DNA from: Myxococcales bacterium
GTDB taxonomy: Bacteria; Pseudomonadota; Gammaproteobacteria; DSM-16500
Length of the DNA: 45,280 nucleotides
Assembly (NCBI GenBank): GCA_903970525.1
Contig: CAJCIZ010000045.1
Span: 1 to 45,280, forward strand
Reading direction: 5' to 3'
Part shown: in pieces, positions 1 to 7,702 of the stretch
Position numbering within the stretch: position 1 is the stretch's first letter
Layout: each line of letters opens with the position of its first letter
Position numbers and translations under genes: made by a program
The notes under the pieces: model-generated
Told to the model about the DNA's origin: nothing
The model's database searches: none
The model's input: only the letters and a program-made list of their open reading frames with translations

Positions 1-72
1 AATAATAAAAATAATAAATAAATATTCAAATGGGCAAACCCCTTAAGTTTTAAACTATACAAAGGAACATAC

Positions 73-513
73 ATGAAAAGAATAATGTTTGGTTATTTAT
101 TAATGATATTCTCCACCATTTCGGCGGCACAATCACAATCAAACGATATACAAAGTACTATAAAAAATATCTCTCGAGAACTTGCGTCAATTAACCAAGA
201 TATTACACAAGCTTACCAAATCAATCAGAATATATCTCAATCCAAAGAACCTTCCTCCAACAATGATGTCGAGTTTACTTTTCAACAAGAAAGTGCTTAT
301 GAAACCAAATTTGTAAAAAACTATAATCACAAGAAAACCGATTCGAAAATCAATTCATCTTATGACAAAAGCATCTATGAAAAAATAATTCTCGAAATGT
401 ATAACCTAAAAAAAGAATATGAGAACAATCCTTATATTAAGATAACTGGCTTTGATATCAATATAGGAGTAATGATTCCATCGGTAACTATTACGATTGA
501 GTTTAAAAAGTAA
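73..513 (+). CDS. Small secreted hypothetical protein
   Basis: A 146-residue protein with an N-terminal signal peptide: a short basic start (MKR), a hydrophobic stretch to about residue 17 and an ATISAA/SAAQ-type cleavage region near residue 19. The mature part is polar, rich in Asn, Gln, Ser and Lys, with a probable coiled-coil stretch at residues 24-60, and ends in a hydrophobic beta-like segment (GVMIPSVTITIEF). AAAGGAAC lies 4 bases upstream of the ATG and supports the start. I do not recognise the family. It is probably exported to the periplasm or beyond. No partner gene is visible upstream because the window begins there. Confidence 0.6.
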   Translation: MKRIMFGYLLMIFSTISAAQSQSNDIQSTIKNISRELASINQDITQAYQINQNISQSKEPSSNNDVEFTFQQESAYETKFVKNYNHKKTDSKINSSYDKSIYEKIILEMYNLKKEYENNPYIKITGFDINIGVMIPSVTITIEFKK

Positions 514-656
514 TATCGACAGGTCATTAGGATGTGTTAATACAATTGCCATAGAATACAAACCATCAGATCAGCTAGTTCCCAACCCCGCTTTTACAAT
601 TAATATCCAAACGGCATACTCTTAAGCCTTTACACCAGGATATCAAGATATAGCCA

Positions 657-697
657 TTGCATCTCTATAAGTGCCTGCTATAATATAAATAGGCACT
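657..697 (+). promoter_or_regulatory. Promoter with overlapping inverted repeat, first TA module
   Basis: TTGCAT (657-662) and TATAAT (679-684) are separated by 16 bases. A 7-base inverted repeat, AGTGCCT (670-676) and AGGCACT (691-697), straddles the -10 box. This arrangement suits an autoregulatory operator for the antitoxin that starts at 804, leaving a leader of about 110 bases. A factor-independent hairpin is the alternative, but no T-run follows. The remaining sequence between 514 and 803 is AT-rich with no gene seen. Confidence 0.4.
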
Positions 698-803
698 AAA
701 TCATATATAACTTATATTATTTCTTTATATTCAATATTTTATAAATATTTATTATAATTTTAGTGTAATGTTTTTTAAGCTTTTTTTATTACATAGGTAG
801 CAC

Positions 804-1403
804 ATGAAATCAGCAAGTGACAGCATCCTACGGCGTATTCGTGCGAAACAGCACGGATGGGTCTTTACGCCAAAAGATTTCATTGATCTCGCCACCCGCA
901 ACACTATTGGAACCACACTTCACCGTCTTGTCAAAAAAGGACTTATTCGCAAATTAAACCATGGATTATATGACTTTCCAGCAAAACACCCAAAACTAGG
1001 CACACTTGCCGCAAACCCTGATGCTGTTGCAAGAGCACTAGCAGCACGATCAGGCGATATCATTCAACCAAGCGGCGCTCAATCAGCAAATCAGCTAGGG
1101 CTCGACACCCAGGTGCCAGCAAAACCTACTTATATTACATCAGGAAATTCGACACGCAAAAAAATCGCGAATTACCCTATTACACTTAATCATTCAAAAT
1201 TTTTAACTAAAACGCCGTTAGGCATTAATGTCGTCAAAGTCATTAACGCATTACATCACATGGGAAAGAATAATATTACTAAAGACATGATAAAGAAATG
1301 CAGCAAGATACTATCAAAAAAAGATAAATCACAACTTAAAAAAAACCTGGTTCAATTACCAGACTGGATGATTCAATTTATATTAAAAATAATAGGAAAC
1401 TAA
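804..1403 (+). CDS. Type IV TA antitoxin, DUF6088/AbiEi-like
   Basis: A 199-residue protein of the DUF6088 group of AbiEi-like antitoxins. Residues 1-65 form a winged helix-turn-helix (VFTPKDF, then TTLHRLVKKGLIRKLNHGLY, the typical recognition helix and wing). Residues 70-135 are the conserved second part (SGDIIQPSGA, then DTQVPAKPTYITSG). It is a paralogue of the antitoxin at 9775-10365, sharing the DTQVP/STQVP and TSG segments. The toxin gene starts 2 bases after its stop, so both are made from one transcript. In this family the antitoxin represses its own promoter and counteracts the nucleotidyltransferase toxin. Family call is confident; activity is inferred. Confidence 0.85.
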   Translation: MKSASDSILRRIRAKQHGWVFTPKDFIDLATRNTIGTTLHRLVKKGLIRKLNHGLYDFPAKHPKLGTLAANPDAVARALAARSGDIIQPSGAQSANQLGLDTQVPAKPTYITSGNSTRKKIANYPITLNHSKFLTKTPLGINVVKVINALHHMGKNNITKDMIKKCSKILSKKDKSQLKKNLVQLPDWMIQFILKIIGN

Positions 1404-1404
1404 C

Positions 1405-2439
1405 ATGCAAGAATTGCTTAAAGCTAGCCGAGAAGATCGCACCAAATATTTTCAAGAAGCAACCGCACGCTCTCAAAACATTAAAAATGTCATCATTATT
1501 GAGAAAGATTTTTGGGTATGCTGGACGCTCGATCAAATTTTCTCGAATCCCGCACTGTCACCACATGTTACTTTTAAAGGCGGCACCTCTCTTTCAAAAT
1601 GCTATAACATTATTGACCGCTTTTCTGAGGACATTGATCTTACTTTATCAAAACAATACATAGGCATTACCGCCGAGAATGACCCCGCTACCGCTACGAG
1701 CAACAATCAACGCGGCAACCGATTAGAAGAACTTTCTAAAAAAGTTAAAAACAAGATAACCAACAACGTTAAACCACTATTGACAGAAGGATTCAGAAAA
1801 AATATCGCAACTTATTTTGATGACACTGAATGGCAGTTAGAAACTGACGAAAAAGACGAGCAAAGTCTTATATTTCACTATCCAAGCTGTTTTGAAAAGA
1901 AATCAGACGGATATATTCAATCATCAATCAAATTAGAATTTGGGGCACGCGCTGATATCAGCCCATGCGAAACCAGGACAGTAACCACCTACGCACAACA
2001 ACTTTTACCAGAGTTATTTGATTCACCATCAGAGATCACAGTAACCACACTGGCTGCCAAACGCACCTATTGGGAGAAAATAACCCTACTTCACGCTGAA
2101 TATCACCGCGACCCCAAAAAACCACTCCCTGGCCGGCTATTTCGCCACTATTACGACATTGCAATGTTAGACAAAAGCAATCTGACATACGATGCCATGC
2201 AAGATACAGCACTCTTAAGCGATGTCGTGCGAAACAAAACCATTTATTTTCCATCCAAATGGGCAAACTATGATGAAGCCAATATTGGAACCTTACGCAT
2301 ATATCCAAACGAAGCATTCATCGAACAATTAAAACAAGATCATAGAAATATGAGCGAGATGTTTTTTGGTAATGCGCCTGATTTTAACGATACTCTATCA
2401 GCAATACAGAATATTGAACGAGTGATAAACAAGAAATAG
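1405..2439 (+). CDS. Type IV TA toxin, AbiEii nucleotidyltransferase
   Basis: A 344-residue AbiEii/AbiGii-family nucleotidyltransferase, full length for the group. IEKDFW lies at residues 32-37, the nucleotidyltransferase motif GGTSLSK at 59-65 and the metal-binding SEDIDL at 74-79; a conserved LAAKRTYWEKI helix and RHYYDI segment follow in the C-terminal half. Members transfer nucleotides to cellular targets (tRNA 3' ends in related MenT toxins) and arrest growth or abort phage infection. No truncation is visible. The start is 2 bases after the antitoxin stop. A further gene at 2484 follows on the same strand within 45 bases and may belong to the operon. Confidence 0.88.
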   Translation: MQELLKASREDRTKYFQEATARSQNIKNVIIIEKDFWVCWTLDQIFSNPALSPHVTFKGGTSLSKCYNIIDRFSEDIDLTLSKQYIGITAENDPATATSNNQRGNRLEELSKKVKNKITNNVKPLLTEGFRKNIATYFDDTEWQLETDEKDEQSLIFHYPSCFEKKSDGYIQSSIKLEFGARADISPCETRTVTTYAQQLLPELFDSPSEITVTTLAAKRTYWEKITLLHAEYHRDPKKPLPGRLFRHYYDIAMLDKSNLTYDAMQDTALLSDVVRNKTIYFPSKWANYDEANIGTLRIYPNEAFIEQLKQDHRNMSEMFFGNAPDFNDTLSAIQNIERVINKK

Positions 2440-2483
2440 TGAGTTAAAATCTACAAAACAGCTCTGAATTAGTTAGGAATAAA

Positions 2484-3242
2484 ATGAATTTTGAATTTAT
2501 AAATAAAATAACTGACGGCAAAACACCCGAATTATTTCGATCTTTAATCAACGGACATATTAGAAGCTTAACTGATGAACAAATTGTAACCCTTATTAAG
2601 GACCATGCGTTAGACAAGCGCTATTCAACATTTATTTTTCGACGTGTCAAAGAGATCAATAATAGAGAACTATTGGATAACTTAGCACAGTATTTTTTAT
2701 CTCGTTATACTGAATCCTCTAGCTATAAAGAAAAAAGACGCTTCCCCCATTATCTTAATGGTATAAGCATGGAGTGCAGCCTGCCGATTCAAAAAGAAAT
2801 TTTTGGCTTCTTTTTGAATTCGGGAAAACGCTATTTACGGAAATATGCTTACGCCAATCCAAACCTAAGTACTCTCGGCCTTTTTGAATTAGCCTGGCAA
2901 TTAGTAAATGAAAATTATACCGAAGCAACTTATTTAATACATACAATTGCCTATTATTATAATGATGAATTTTTACTTAATTACTTTAAAAAGGTAATCG
3001 CACATATTGGCATAAAAGACTATCAAATTCGCTGCTTATTTAAACGCCACCCTAATTTAACCGAGGAAGATTGGTTATGGTTAAAACGTCATCGCCCTCA
3101 TTCATTTCTTTATGTTGCTGCAATTAAAAATTATGCTATTAGCAATGATGATTGTATGGAAGTTTACAATCATGAAATGCACTTCATTATGACGAATCAA
3201 TGGATTCAAGACCCGATGAAGGCCTATTACTATGGTGCCTAG
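2484..3242 (+). CDS. Unrecognised helical protein downstream of TA module
   Basis: 252 residues in the uninterrupted frame, predicted almost wholly alpha-helical with aromatic-rich helices, resembling an armadillo/HEAT-like solenoid, but I do not recognise a family. AGGA precedes the ATG by 7 bases. It follows the nucleotidyltransferase toxin by 44 bases on the same strand, so it may be a third gene of that operon. The last residues look wrong: in the other frame from about 3195 the sequence reads DSRPDEGLLLWCLAKMKKW and continues to a TAA at 3290-3292, which is far more protein-like than the annotated end. A frameshift near 3185-3200 is likely, making the original product about 268 residues. 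Confidence 0.55.
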   Translation: MNFEFINKITDGKTPELFRSLINGHIRSLTDEQIVTLIKDHALDKRYSTFIFRRVKEINNRELLDNLAQYFLSRYTESSSYKEKRRFPHYLNGISMECSLPIQKEIFGFFLNSGKRYLRKYAYANPNLSTLGLFELAWQLVNENYTEATYLIHTIAYYYNDEFLLNYFKKVIAHIGIKDYQIRCLFKRHPNLTEEDWLWLKRHRPHSFLYVAAIKNYAISNDDCMEVYNHEMHFIMTNQWIQDPMKAYYYGA

Positions 3243-3310
3243 CTAAAATGAAAAAGTGGGAAGTTATTGAAAAAATTATTTCCGAAAAATAAGCCGATGC
3301 AAAAATCTAA

Positions 3311-3338
3311 GTGTTCGCAATTCGCGAACAACGAACAC
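3311..3338. repeat. Inverted repeat containing TTCGCGAA palindrome
   Basis: GTGTTCG (3311-3317) pairs with CGAACAC (3332-3338). The 15-mer TTCGCAATTCGCGAA at 3314-3328 also occurs exactly at 15801-15815 inside the large palindrome before the regulator gene at 15160-15753. It is probably an operator or an operator remnant for a related DNA-binding protein. Confidence 0.5.
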
Positions 3339-3340
3339 TG

Positions 3341-3480
3341 CGAACCCCGGTTCAATTCCTGATCAAGTACAGATTTCTGGGGGCACAAATGGGGGCATTT
3401 TTTTGAGTAAAATTTTCAAAAAACACTACAAAAATAACTATAAAACCAATAAACTCAATCCCCGCCGCCCCACTTTTTTA
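3341..3480. other. Possible degenerate attachment site / island end
   Basis: GGTTCAATTCC at 3349-3359 resembles a tRNA T-arm, but no tRNA folds around it. GGGGGCA occurs twice, separated by CAAAT, and CTCAATCCCCGCCGCCCCAC followed by a T-run lies just before yhbY. Such a tRNA- or tmRNA-like 3' end beside GGGGGCAC repeats is often left where an integrative island has inserted. This would mark the right end of the accessory DNA at 1-3400. No integrase gene is visible, so this is a weak call. Confidence 0.25.
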
Positions 3481-3502
3481 ATTTTTTATCTAAGAAATAA
3501 AT

Positions 3503-3778
3503 ATGTCTATTACTATGCAATTTAAAAAACAGCTTAAAGCGAAAGCTCATAAGCTTAATCCTATTGTTATTGTTGGGAACAAAGGGTTGACTGAGAATGT
3601 TATGAAGGAAATTGATCAGGGACTAACAGATCATAAATTGATGAAGGTTCGGATTAATGCTGGGGATAGAGAAGAAAGATTGGCTGTGTTGAAGGAAATT
3701 TGTGAAGGCACAGGGGCGGAAGAAGTACAGTTGATTGGTGGGGTTGGGGTGATTTATCGGGAGAAGATAGAGGAATAA
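3503..3778 (+). CDS. yhbY: Ribosome assembly RNA-binding protein YhbY
   Basis: A 91-residue CRM-domain protein, the normal size for YhbY. The RNA-binding loop GNKGLT is at residues 26-31 and the domain ends with the usual Gly-rich strand (QLIGGVGVIYR). YhbY associates with pre-50S ribosomal particles in the cytoplasm. It stands alone here: a possible island end lies upstream and a convergent TA operon downstream, with only 12 bases between the two stop codons. In many gammaproteobacteria yhbY sits next to greA or ftsJ/ftsH; neither is present on either side, consistent with insertions around it. Confidence 0.92.
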   Translation: MSITMQFKKQLKAKAHKLNPIVIVGNKGLTENVMKEIDQGLTDHKLMKVRINAGDREERLAVLKEICEGTGAEEVQLIGGVGVIYREKIEE

Positions 3779-3790
3779 AATTTATAAATT

Positions 3791-4711
3791 TCAAAGCTTC
3801 AAAATTCTTTTAAGATTATTCAGCGATGTTTCTTTTTTACTGTCAGGAATTCTTCTGATATTTTCTAACTTCCACAAAATTGCCGGCAGCCTCTCAATTC
3901 CTTGAATAGGCATTAAAGACCAATCAGGCACCCCTTCTTTTAATGATATCAAAAATTTTCTTTCATCCTCTGTAAAATCTTCCAATATTAACTGAATTAA
4001 GCGGTGCCTAATTGCAATCAATTCTTCAAGAGTCACAGTTACATCATCTGTCATTCCAGAAAACTCATTATTAAATATTTTCTCTAAACCCCCAAGATTA
4101 GGATTTGGGTTAAGCAATTCATGAATAGGTCTCGGACTACTGGCAAGATAAACAATTAAAGCTCTTCTAACATCATCTGTTATACCTTGATTTACTAGCA
4201 AAAATTTAACATCAAATAAATCTCTCGGATGCTGTCTATCTAAAGCAGCGCATATTTTTCCACCATATATATCAGCGAAAGAAAGGGTTTTGACACGAGT
4301 GAATTTTAAAAATTGATCTTGCGCTCTCTGGCACAAATCATATTCTTCGCAATCAAATACAGAACCTCTGATAACCAGATTAGGTTCAACCTTAATGACA
4401 GTATCACCCTTATACACTAATAGTTTAGCGAGCTGCTGATCCTTCGTAAAAGAAGGCTTAACAACTAAATTGCGTGCCTCGATTAGCTTCTTCATCTTTA
4501 TCAATTCAGATGTAAGATTTTTTAGAAAAACCTCCCTCGATTCTATTGGAATATATGCCAGATCAATATCTACGCTCAACCTAGGCATATTTCTAATGAA
4601 TAAATTGATAGCTGTACCACCTTTTAAAGCAAAACAATCAAAGTCATTAATTACAGGAAGCACTTCAAGCAACAAATCAACTTGTTCATTGTAAATTTGA
4701 TTAAAGCTCAC
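3791..4711 (-). CDS. Type IV TA toxin, AbiEii nucleotidyltransferase
   Basis: A 306-residue AbiEii-family (PF08843) nucleotidyltransferase of a different subgroup from the toxins at 1405 and 7695. The motif LKGGTAINLF is at residues 29-38 and SVDIDL at 46-51; a PRDLFDVKFL segment follows near 190, the helix that completes the active site in this subgroup. The start is GTG at 4711; the antitoxin stop ends at 4713, and AAGGAGGAG, the toxin's ribosome binding site, lies inside the last antitoxin codons, so translation is probably coupled. It looks intact. The cellular target cannot be read from sequence. Confidence 0.87.
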   Translation of the reverse strand: MSFNQIYNEQVDLLLEVLPVINDFDCFALKGGTAINLFIRNMPRLSVDIDLAYIPIESREVFLKNLTSELIKMKKLIEARNLVVKPSFTKDQQLAKLLVYKGDTVIKVEPNLVIRGSVFDCEEYDLCQRAQDQFLKFTRVKTLSFADIYGGKICAALDRQHPRDLFDVKFLLVNQGITDDVRRALIVYLASSPRPIHELLNPNPNLGGLEKIFNNEFSGMTDDVTVTLEELIAIRHRLIQLILEDFTEDERKFLISLKEGVPDWSLMPIQGIERLPAILWKLENIRRIPDSKKETSLNNLKRILKL

Positions 4712-4712
4712 T

Positions 4713-5492
4713 TCACTCCTCCTTTATTTCAGGCAACGATAGCTTATATTTAGAATTGTACTTACCGCCCTCACCTATTACTCTTTTTCCATGTCCCAAA
4801 CTTAATTTTTTTAAGTCTAAACCTGATAACCATGCATGTTGAAATTTTTCGGCGAGATATAAAAAAAGGCGTTTTACTTTTATAGAATTACATGTTTCTA
4901 ATAATGATTGCACGACTGACGGTCGTAATTGCCCAAGATTTTCTAGTAGCAATATTACCTCTTCCAATGATTGATATTTAGGGTACAAAAATAGCATTTC
5001 CATTGCAGCTCTTTCTGGAGACGATATTTGTAAAGTTATTCCATCGACAGGTCTTTCTATTATGCCTAACAACTTATCTTCACCATCAAACAACGACGTT
5101 CTAAATATTTGAAATTCAACATCCCATAATTTCTTCTTGCCTAACCACGATGGCACTTTTGTATTGAGATCTGCGAACAATGCAACTTGCCTTATTCCTT
5201 GCATGGGTATGAAATGAGATCGACCTAATATTTGCAATGCAGTTTTGCCACCGATGTGCACAGGTAATTGCATTTGCGCTTGCAATGCCGCAACTGCTCC
5301 CACCCAAGATATTTTATCCCCTGCCTTCTTATATGCTTTCATACCAAGACGTTCTAACAATCCGGAATGCACATACCACCACGCTAGCTTAGAAGATATA
5401 CCTTGCTTCTCTAGCCATGCATTCGTTAAAACTACCCCGGAGGGAGTAGAAACCATGAAATGGTTTAATTTTGTTTCGTTTACTCTAGTCAT
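4713..5492 (-). CDS. abiEi: Type IV TA antitoxin AbiEi (AbiEi_3 type)
   Basis: A 259-residue AbiEi antitoxin. The N-terminal winged helix is at about residues 15-65 (GVVLTNAWLEKQGIS, then HSGLLERLGMKAYKKAGD), followed by the domain with HIGGKTALQILG at residues 98-109, characteristic of the AbiEi_3/AbiEi_3_N architecture. It is paired with the toxin at 3791-4711. AbiEi proteins bind inverted repeats in their own promoter and repress it while the C-terminal half neutralises the toxin. The upstream DNA at 5505-5591 contains repeated CTAG/TAACTAG half-sites that fit such an operator. It looks complete. Confidence 0.87.
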   Translation of the reverse strand: MTRVNETKLNHFMVSTPSGVVLTNAWLEKQGISSKLAWWYVHSGLLERLGMKAYKKAGDKISWVGAVAALQAQMQLPVHIGGKTALQILGRSHFIPMQGIRQVALFADLNTKVPSWLGKKKLWDVEFQIFRTSLFDGEDKLLGIIERPVDGITLQISSPERAAMEMLFLYPKYQSLEEVILLLENLGQLRPSVVQSLLETCNSIKVKRLFLYLAEKFQHAWLSGLDLKKLSLGHGKRVIGEGGKYNSKYKLSLPEIKEE

Positions 5493-5532
5493 ACTAGAAA
5501 TTATAAGATAAATTTAAACTATTTGCTAGTCG

Positions 5533-5591
5533 TGGTTTAAATTTGTTATAAATATTCTAGGATAACTAGACTATTTATAATATTTATAAAC
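5533..5591. repeat. Operator region of AbiE operon, copy A
   Basis: An AT-rich block upstream of the AbiEi gene, beginning TGGTTTAAATTT, containing TAACTAGA and AATATTTATAAACT. A diverged copy in the same orientation lies at 5971-6030. It holds inverted half-sites (CTAGGATAACTAG; TTTATAATATTTATAAA) suited to AbiEi binding. The rest of 5493-6243 has no clear gene apart from a possible 31-codon ORF. Confidence 0.45.
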
Positions 5592-5783
5592 TAAAAAAGA
5601 ATATGCTATATTTCAATGTGTTAGTCATAGAAGGGATCTAGAGAATCCCAAAGTATCATGACTCTTTGAAATAATGATTTATTGCAGCAACCTCAACCTA
5701 GAGCCAATTTCCTACATATACATTCAATTTAATTTTCAGCTTACTATTTTATGACATAATCAATTTGGGATGGAGGTATTTAT

Positions 5784-5879
5784 ATGCCTGTTACTCGAAA
5801 TGAGCCAGTCGCTAGGTTAGTAATTTGCTGTGACATACTGTCACGTAGGCTTGCTGAAAATTCACTCTCTTGTGAATGA
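5784..5879 (+). CDS. Possible small ORF, 31 codons
   Basis: An ATG with a strong GGAGG site 8 bases upstream (5773-5777) opens a 31-codon frame beginning MPVTRNEPVARLVICC and ending SLSCE. The coding stretch contains a 6-base inverted repeat (GTGACA, TGTCAC). It lies between two copies of the AbiE operator-like repeat. It could be a true small protein, a leader peptide, or the fossil start of a lost gene. The good ribosome binding site is the only positive evidence. Confidence 0.25.
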   Translation: MPVTRNEPVARLVICCDILSRRLAENSLSCE

Positions 5880-5970
5880 ACGTTACTTAATTAGTAATAG
5901 AATCATAAAGCGCTTTGACACTATCTCGACCTTCCCTATTTTCAAGCTAAACCAACCTCCTCAATTTTTC

Positions 5971-6030
5971 TGGTTTAATTTTATTTAAAATACTCCAGCC
6001 TAACTAGAATATTTGAAATATTTTTAAACT
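5971..6030. repeat. Operator-like region, copy B
   Basis: This block begins TGGTTTAATTTT and continues with TAACTAGA, ATATTTGAAATATTT and TTAAACT, aligning along about 59 bases with 5533-5591 at roughly 70% by eye. It lies some 440 bases from copy A, in the same orientation, and no AbiE_3-type gene adjoins it now. It may be the remains of a duplicated promoter or of a second module. Confidence 0.4.
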
Positions 6031-6119
6031 TGATGATGCAAAATCCCGACCTCGTAAATTCCTTTCTCTCTGAATATAACAGATACGTAAGCCAGCGAAA
6101 CCTTGAGCAAAGCAACAAC

Positions 6120-6157
6120 TTGACATTAATAATCATAATTACTATTTTAAATAGTAA
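6120..6157 (+). promoter_or_regulatory. Promoter and palindromic operator of decayed AbiE module
   Basis: TTGACA (6120-6125) is 17 bases from TATTTT (6143-6148). A palindrome with 9-base arms, TTACTATTT-T-AAATAGTAA (6139-6157), covers the -10 box. A second, shorter copy (ACTAT and ATAGT, 6215-6229) lies just before the first ATG at 6244. Two spaced copies of one palindrome are expected for AbiEi negative autoregulation. Confidence 0.5.
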
Positions 6158-6243
6158 CTTCGATATAATACGTCATATAAATGTCCATTTTATTTGAAAA
6201 TTTCAATCAATAAAACTATATTTAATAGTAACAATGATATGAA

Positions 6244-7072
6244 ATGTCAAAACGAACCCCTCCAAATTATTTGCCCAAAACAGCATATTTACTCACGAAG
6301 AGTTTAAGCAATACGCCCTCTCACAAGGTACAGCAAATGCACACAACGGGAAATACTTGCCTATCACTTAAAAAAGAAAAACATTGTACGAATTCGTCGA
6401 GGTCTTTTTGCAAGTATCCCATTATCCTCACGAGACTCTGCTGAATCCTATGCAATAGACCCATACTTAATTGCTGGTCGCATTTGTGATGATGCGATAT
6501 TGGCATATCATGCAGCTTTTGATTTTCATGGCGTGTCATACTCGCTCTCCACTCAAGTGACATTTCTGTCGCAACAAAAAATTCGTCCGTTTACTTTTCA
6601 ACAAACAGAATTTATTTGTTTACCATTTCCAAAAGCTCTAATTAACAAGAATAGAACTTCTATCGAATGCATCATAGCTGATCGCGAAGGATTAACTATA
6701 AAAGTAACGAGTCTTGAACGAACCATTGTTGATGCACTAGATCGCCCTGAATACGCTGGCGGATGGGAAGAAATATGGCGATCAGCAGAAAATATTTTTA
6801 TACTTAATTTCAATAAAATGGTTGAATATGCAATACAACTTGATAACGCAACAACAATCGCAAAACTCGGATTTTTCTTTGAACAACACAAAGAATATTT
6901 CCACGTAGATGACAAAACATTAAAAACCCTCCAATCCAAAAAACCCAGCAGCATTCACTATCTTGAACGCACTAAACGTGAATCAGGAAAATTTATTCAG
7001 CGATGGAATTTAGTTGTACCAAACCGGATTATAGAACGCGCATGGGAAGAACCAACTAATGATCTTATCTAG
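6244..7072 (+). pseudogene. abiEi: AbiEi antitoxin, frameshifted, toxin lost
   Basis: The 3' part (from about 6350) encodes an AbiEi antitoxin: REILAYHLKKKNIVRIRRGL is its wing, AIDPYLIAGRI and ILAYHAAFDFHG follow, and the C-terminal half is complete (ERTIVDAL to the stop at 7072). The 5' part is in other frames: MSKRTP in frame 1, then SKLFAQNSIFTHEEFKQYAL in frame 3, then frame 2 from about 6345. Two frameshifts, near 6255 and near 6345, therefore break the DNA-binding domain. An overlapping ATG at 7059-7061 reads MILSRQ then stops at 7079, which matches where an AbiEii toxin would start; the rest of the toxin is absent. The protein is probably not made intact unless these are assembly errors. 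Confidence 0.75.
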
Positions 7073-7228
7073 ACAATAATTACAAACAGAAGCACAAATT
7101 ATAGGTTTTTGAATCAAGCATCTTGAATCTGTTCAAAATAATATGGATGTACTTGGTGGGTTAAGATGAGATTTAGGCTCATCATTTTTAATCCACTACC
7201 CTAGTCAGGATTACGATCATAGCTACAG

Positions 7229-7257
7229 TTGGAAAGACGCAACAGAGCTGCTATAAT
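7229..7257 (+). promoter_or_regulatory. Sigma-70 promoter of intact TA module
   Basis: TTGGAA (7229-7234), a 17-base spacer and a consensus TATAAT (7252-7257). Transcription would begin near 7264, which supports the ATG at 7292 (preceded by AAGAGG) rather than upstream in-frame starts. Confidence 0.55.
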
Positions 7258-7291
7258 AATTTATATGTCTATTGTTGGCAAGAGGTTGGCT

Positions 7292-7702
7292 ATGAAGGTA
7301 GAATACAAAAAAAGCATTACATTCAAAGTCTTAAAACGAATTAAAAAGCTTTCCGGAGACATTGTTTTGCGCTCAGATATTGCGAATATTGCCGACCCTC
7401 GTGAAATAAGCCGCTCTTTGAATCGGCTTGTTCAAAGTGGATATCTAGTAAAGCTAGGATATGGCGTATATGCCAAATTAGCGCGCTCTGAGATTGCTCA
7501 AACAACCTACCTCAAAGAAGGTGTACTCCCAACAATGCGAGCAGCATTGAATAGGCTTAACATTCGCTGGGAACCTTCACCCGAGGAACAGGATTATCAA
7601 GCTGGACGATCAACACAGATTCCAGTAAACCCAACTACAACACTAAGAGATAGATTTCGTCGGCAACTGCGTTACCGCGACATGGAATTAACACGTGGAT
7701 AA
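7292..7702 (+). CDS. Type IV TA antitoxin, DUF6088-like
   Basis: A 136-residue winged-helix antitoxin of the DUF6088/AbiEi-like group, shorter than the paralogues at 804 and 9775. The helix-turn-helix spans about residues 15-50 (VLRSDIANIADPREISRSLNRLVQSGYL) and is followed by the wing KLGYGVYAKLARS. The C-terminal part (DYQAGRSTQIPVNPTTTLRDRF) corresponds to the STQVP region of the longer paralogues. The start was chosen by AAGAGG 6 bases upstream and by the promoter at 7229-7257. The toxin's GTG start overlaps its last 8 bases. It likely represses its own promoter and neutralises the toxin. Confidence 0.8.
   Translation: MKVEYKKSITFKVLKRIKKLSGDIVLRSDIANIADPREISRSLNRLVQSGYLVKLGYGVYAKLARSEIAQTTYLKEGVLPTMRAALNRLNIRWEPSPEEQDYQAGRSTQIPVNPTTTLRDRFRRQLRYRDMELTRG

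Noticed and set aside
2036-2317. Opposite-strand ORF of 93 codons inside the toxin gene
   Set aside because: It is antisense to an AbiEii gene with all motifs present; its translation is Cys/Trp-rich and unlike a protein.
3341-3375. tRNA-like T-arm (GGTTCAATTCC)
   Set aside because: No acceptor stem, anticodon arm or D-arm can be folded around it; kept only as a possible attachment-site remnant.
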